Made by a program: the position numbers and the translations under genes. A stretch of DNA of 6,358 bases from Desulfamplus sp. GTDB lineage: Bacteria > Desulfobacterota > Desulfobacteria > Desulfobacterales > Desulfobacteraceae. The stretch spans positions 1 through 6,358 of the forward strand of contig JADGBP010000143.1 of the NCBI GenBank assembly GCA_015231395.1, read 5' to 3'. Of this stretch, positions 6,110 to 6,358 are shown one piece after another. Under the pieces are notes generated by a model. That model was not told the DNA's origin. It ran no database searches and saw only the letters and a program-made list of their open reading frames with translations. The number at the start of each line of letters is the position of its first letter. Position 1 is the stretch's first letter.

Positions 6110-6358
6110 ATGGAAAACGAATTTAAAAAAATGAACCAAGATAACAAAAGCATACAAAACGAATCCAACGGGATATCTCCACCTAATTCTTCTAATTCTT
6201 CTAATTCTTCTAATTCTTCTAATTCTTCTAATTCTTCTAATCCTCCTAATTCTTCTAATTCTTCTAATTCTTCTAATCCTCCTAATTCTCCTAATTCTCC
6301 ACAATCATCTTCTTTACTGTATTCCCCGCAATATTCTCCACCGCCGTCACCTTCAGAT
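6110..6358 (+). CDS. Unrecognised protein, N-terminal part only, with Asn-Ser-Ser tandem repeats
   Basis: The frame opens with ATG at 6110 and runs off the window (83 codons). An AGAGAG purine stretch (6095-6100) lies about 9 nt upstream, and the gene starts 38 bp after cheD in the same direction, so it is probably the next gene of the operon. The start is hydrophilic (MENEFKKMNQDNKSIQNES), followed by 13 NSS/NPP/NSP triplets (residues 26-64) and a Ser/Pro/Tyr-rich stretch (SPQYSPPPSPS). I see no signal peptide, TM helix or known domain. The visible part is almost certainly disordered and is probably a linker or tail before a folded domain outside the window. Position suggests a chemotaxis role, such as a CheW, regulator or receptor-linked protein, but nothing in the sequence shows which. 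Confidence 0.7.
   Translation, partial: MENEFKKMNQDNKSIQNESNGISPPNSSNSSNSSNSSNSSNSSNPPNSSNSSNSSNPPNSPNSPQSSSLLYSPQYSPPPSPSD
6185..6301 (+). repeat. 9-bp tandem repeat, 13 units (AATTCTTCT and variants)
   Basis: There are six perfect AATTCTTCT units (6185-6238), one AATCCTCCT (6239-6247), three AATTCTTCT (6248-6274), one AATCCTCCT (6275-6283), then AATTCTCCT and AATTCTCCA to 6301. They encode (NSS)6-NPP-(NSS)3-NPP-NSP-NSP. The pattern of variants suggests block duplication of an NSS...NPP cassette. The unit length keeps the frame under copy-number change. Confidence 0.95.

Noticed and set aside
6068..6304. Minus-strand Arg-Arg-Ile repeat protein
   Set aside because: It is the reverse complement of the 9-bp coding repeat. 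The + strand frame has a purine-rich leader, correct spacing after cheD and the operon direction; the minus frame has no support.

Overview
The window is an AT-rich bacterial chemotaxis locus. All six genes lie on the + strand: the 3' part of a methyl-accepting chemotaxis protein (MCP), a higB-higA toxin-antitoxin pair, a very large cheA-type histidine kinase, a cheD homologue, and the start of an unrecognised gene with a long Asn/Ser/Pro tandem repeat. The MCP tail (IPFDDDED followed by an aromatic pentapeptide), the CheA architecture and the palindromic CACGGATTA-type intergenic repeats remind me of Desulfobacterota (deltaproteobacteria), perhaps Desulfobacteraceae. That is recognition from memory, not a search result, and is only moderately certain.

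Layout. 1-1227: MCP lacking its N-terminus: end of the sensory part, one TM helix, a very short HAMP-like segment, the full signalling hairpin, and a tail with a 36-bp tandem repeat and a CheR-tether-like pentapeptide. 1228-1437: 210-bp gap with an 18-bp tandem duplication, a long imperfect palindrome, and a sigma70-like promoter whose -10 is covered by a perfect 6-5-6 inverted repeat. 1438-2015: higB (toxin) and higA (antitoxin). 2016-2111: short gap. 2112-5474: CheA, 1120 aa. 5544-6071: CheD. 6110-6358: 5' end of the unknown gene.

Working together. The MCP would signal through CheA to response regulators outside the window, and CheD would modify or bind receptors. The higBA pair looks like a self-contained accessory cassette with its own promoter, lying between the MCP and cheA.

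Points of most interest: (1) CheA has a 139-aa helical module present twice (about 88% identical), separated and preceded by Asp/Gln/Ser-rich repeats, with a possible divergent third copy at its N-terminus; (2) where the CheY/CheB-binding P2 domain is expected, CheA has two motifs matching the MshEN c-di-GMP-binding pattern, each with a changed position; (3) CheD has Ser where the family has its catalytic Cys; (4) the last gene begins with 13 in-frame 9-bp repeats, a candidate for length variation. I see no tRNA, rRNA, CRISPR array, transposase or riboswitch.
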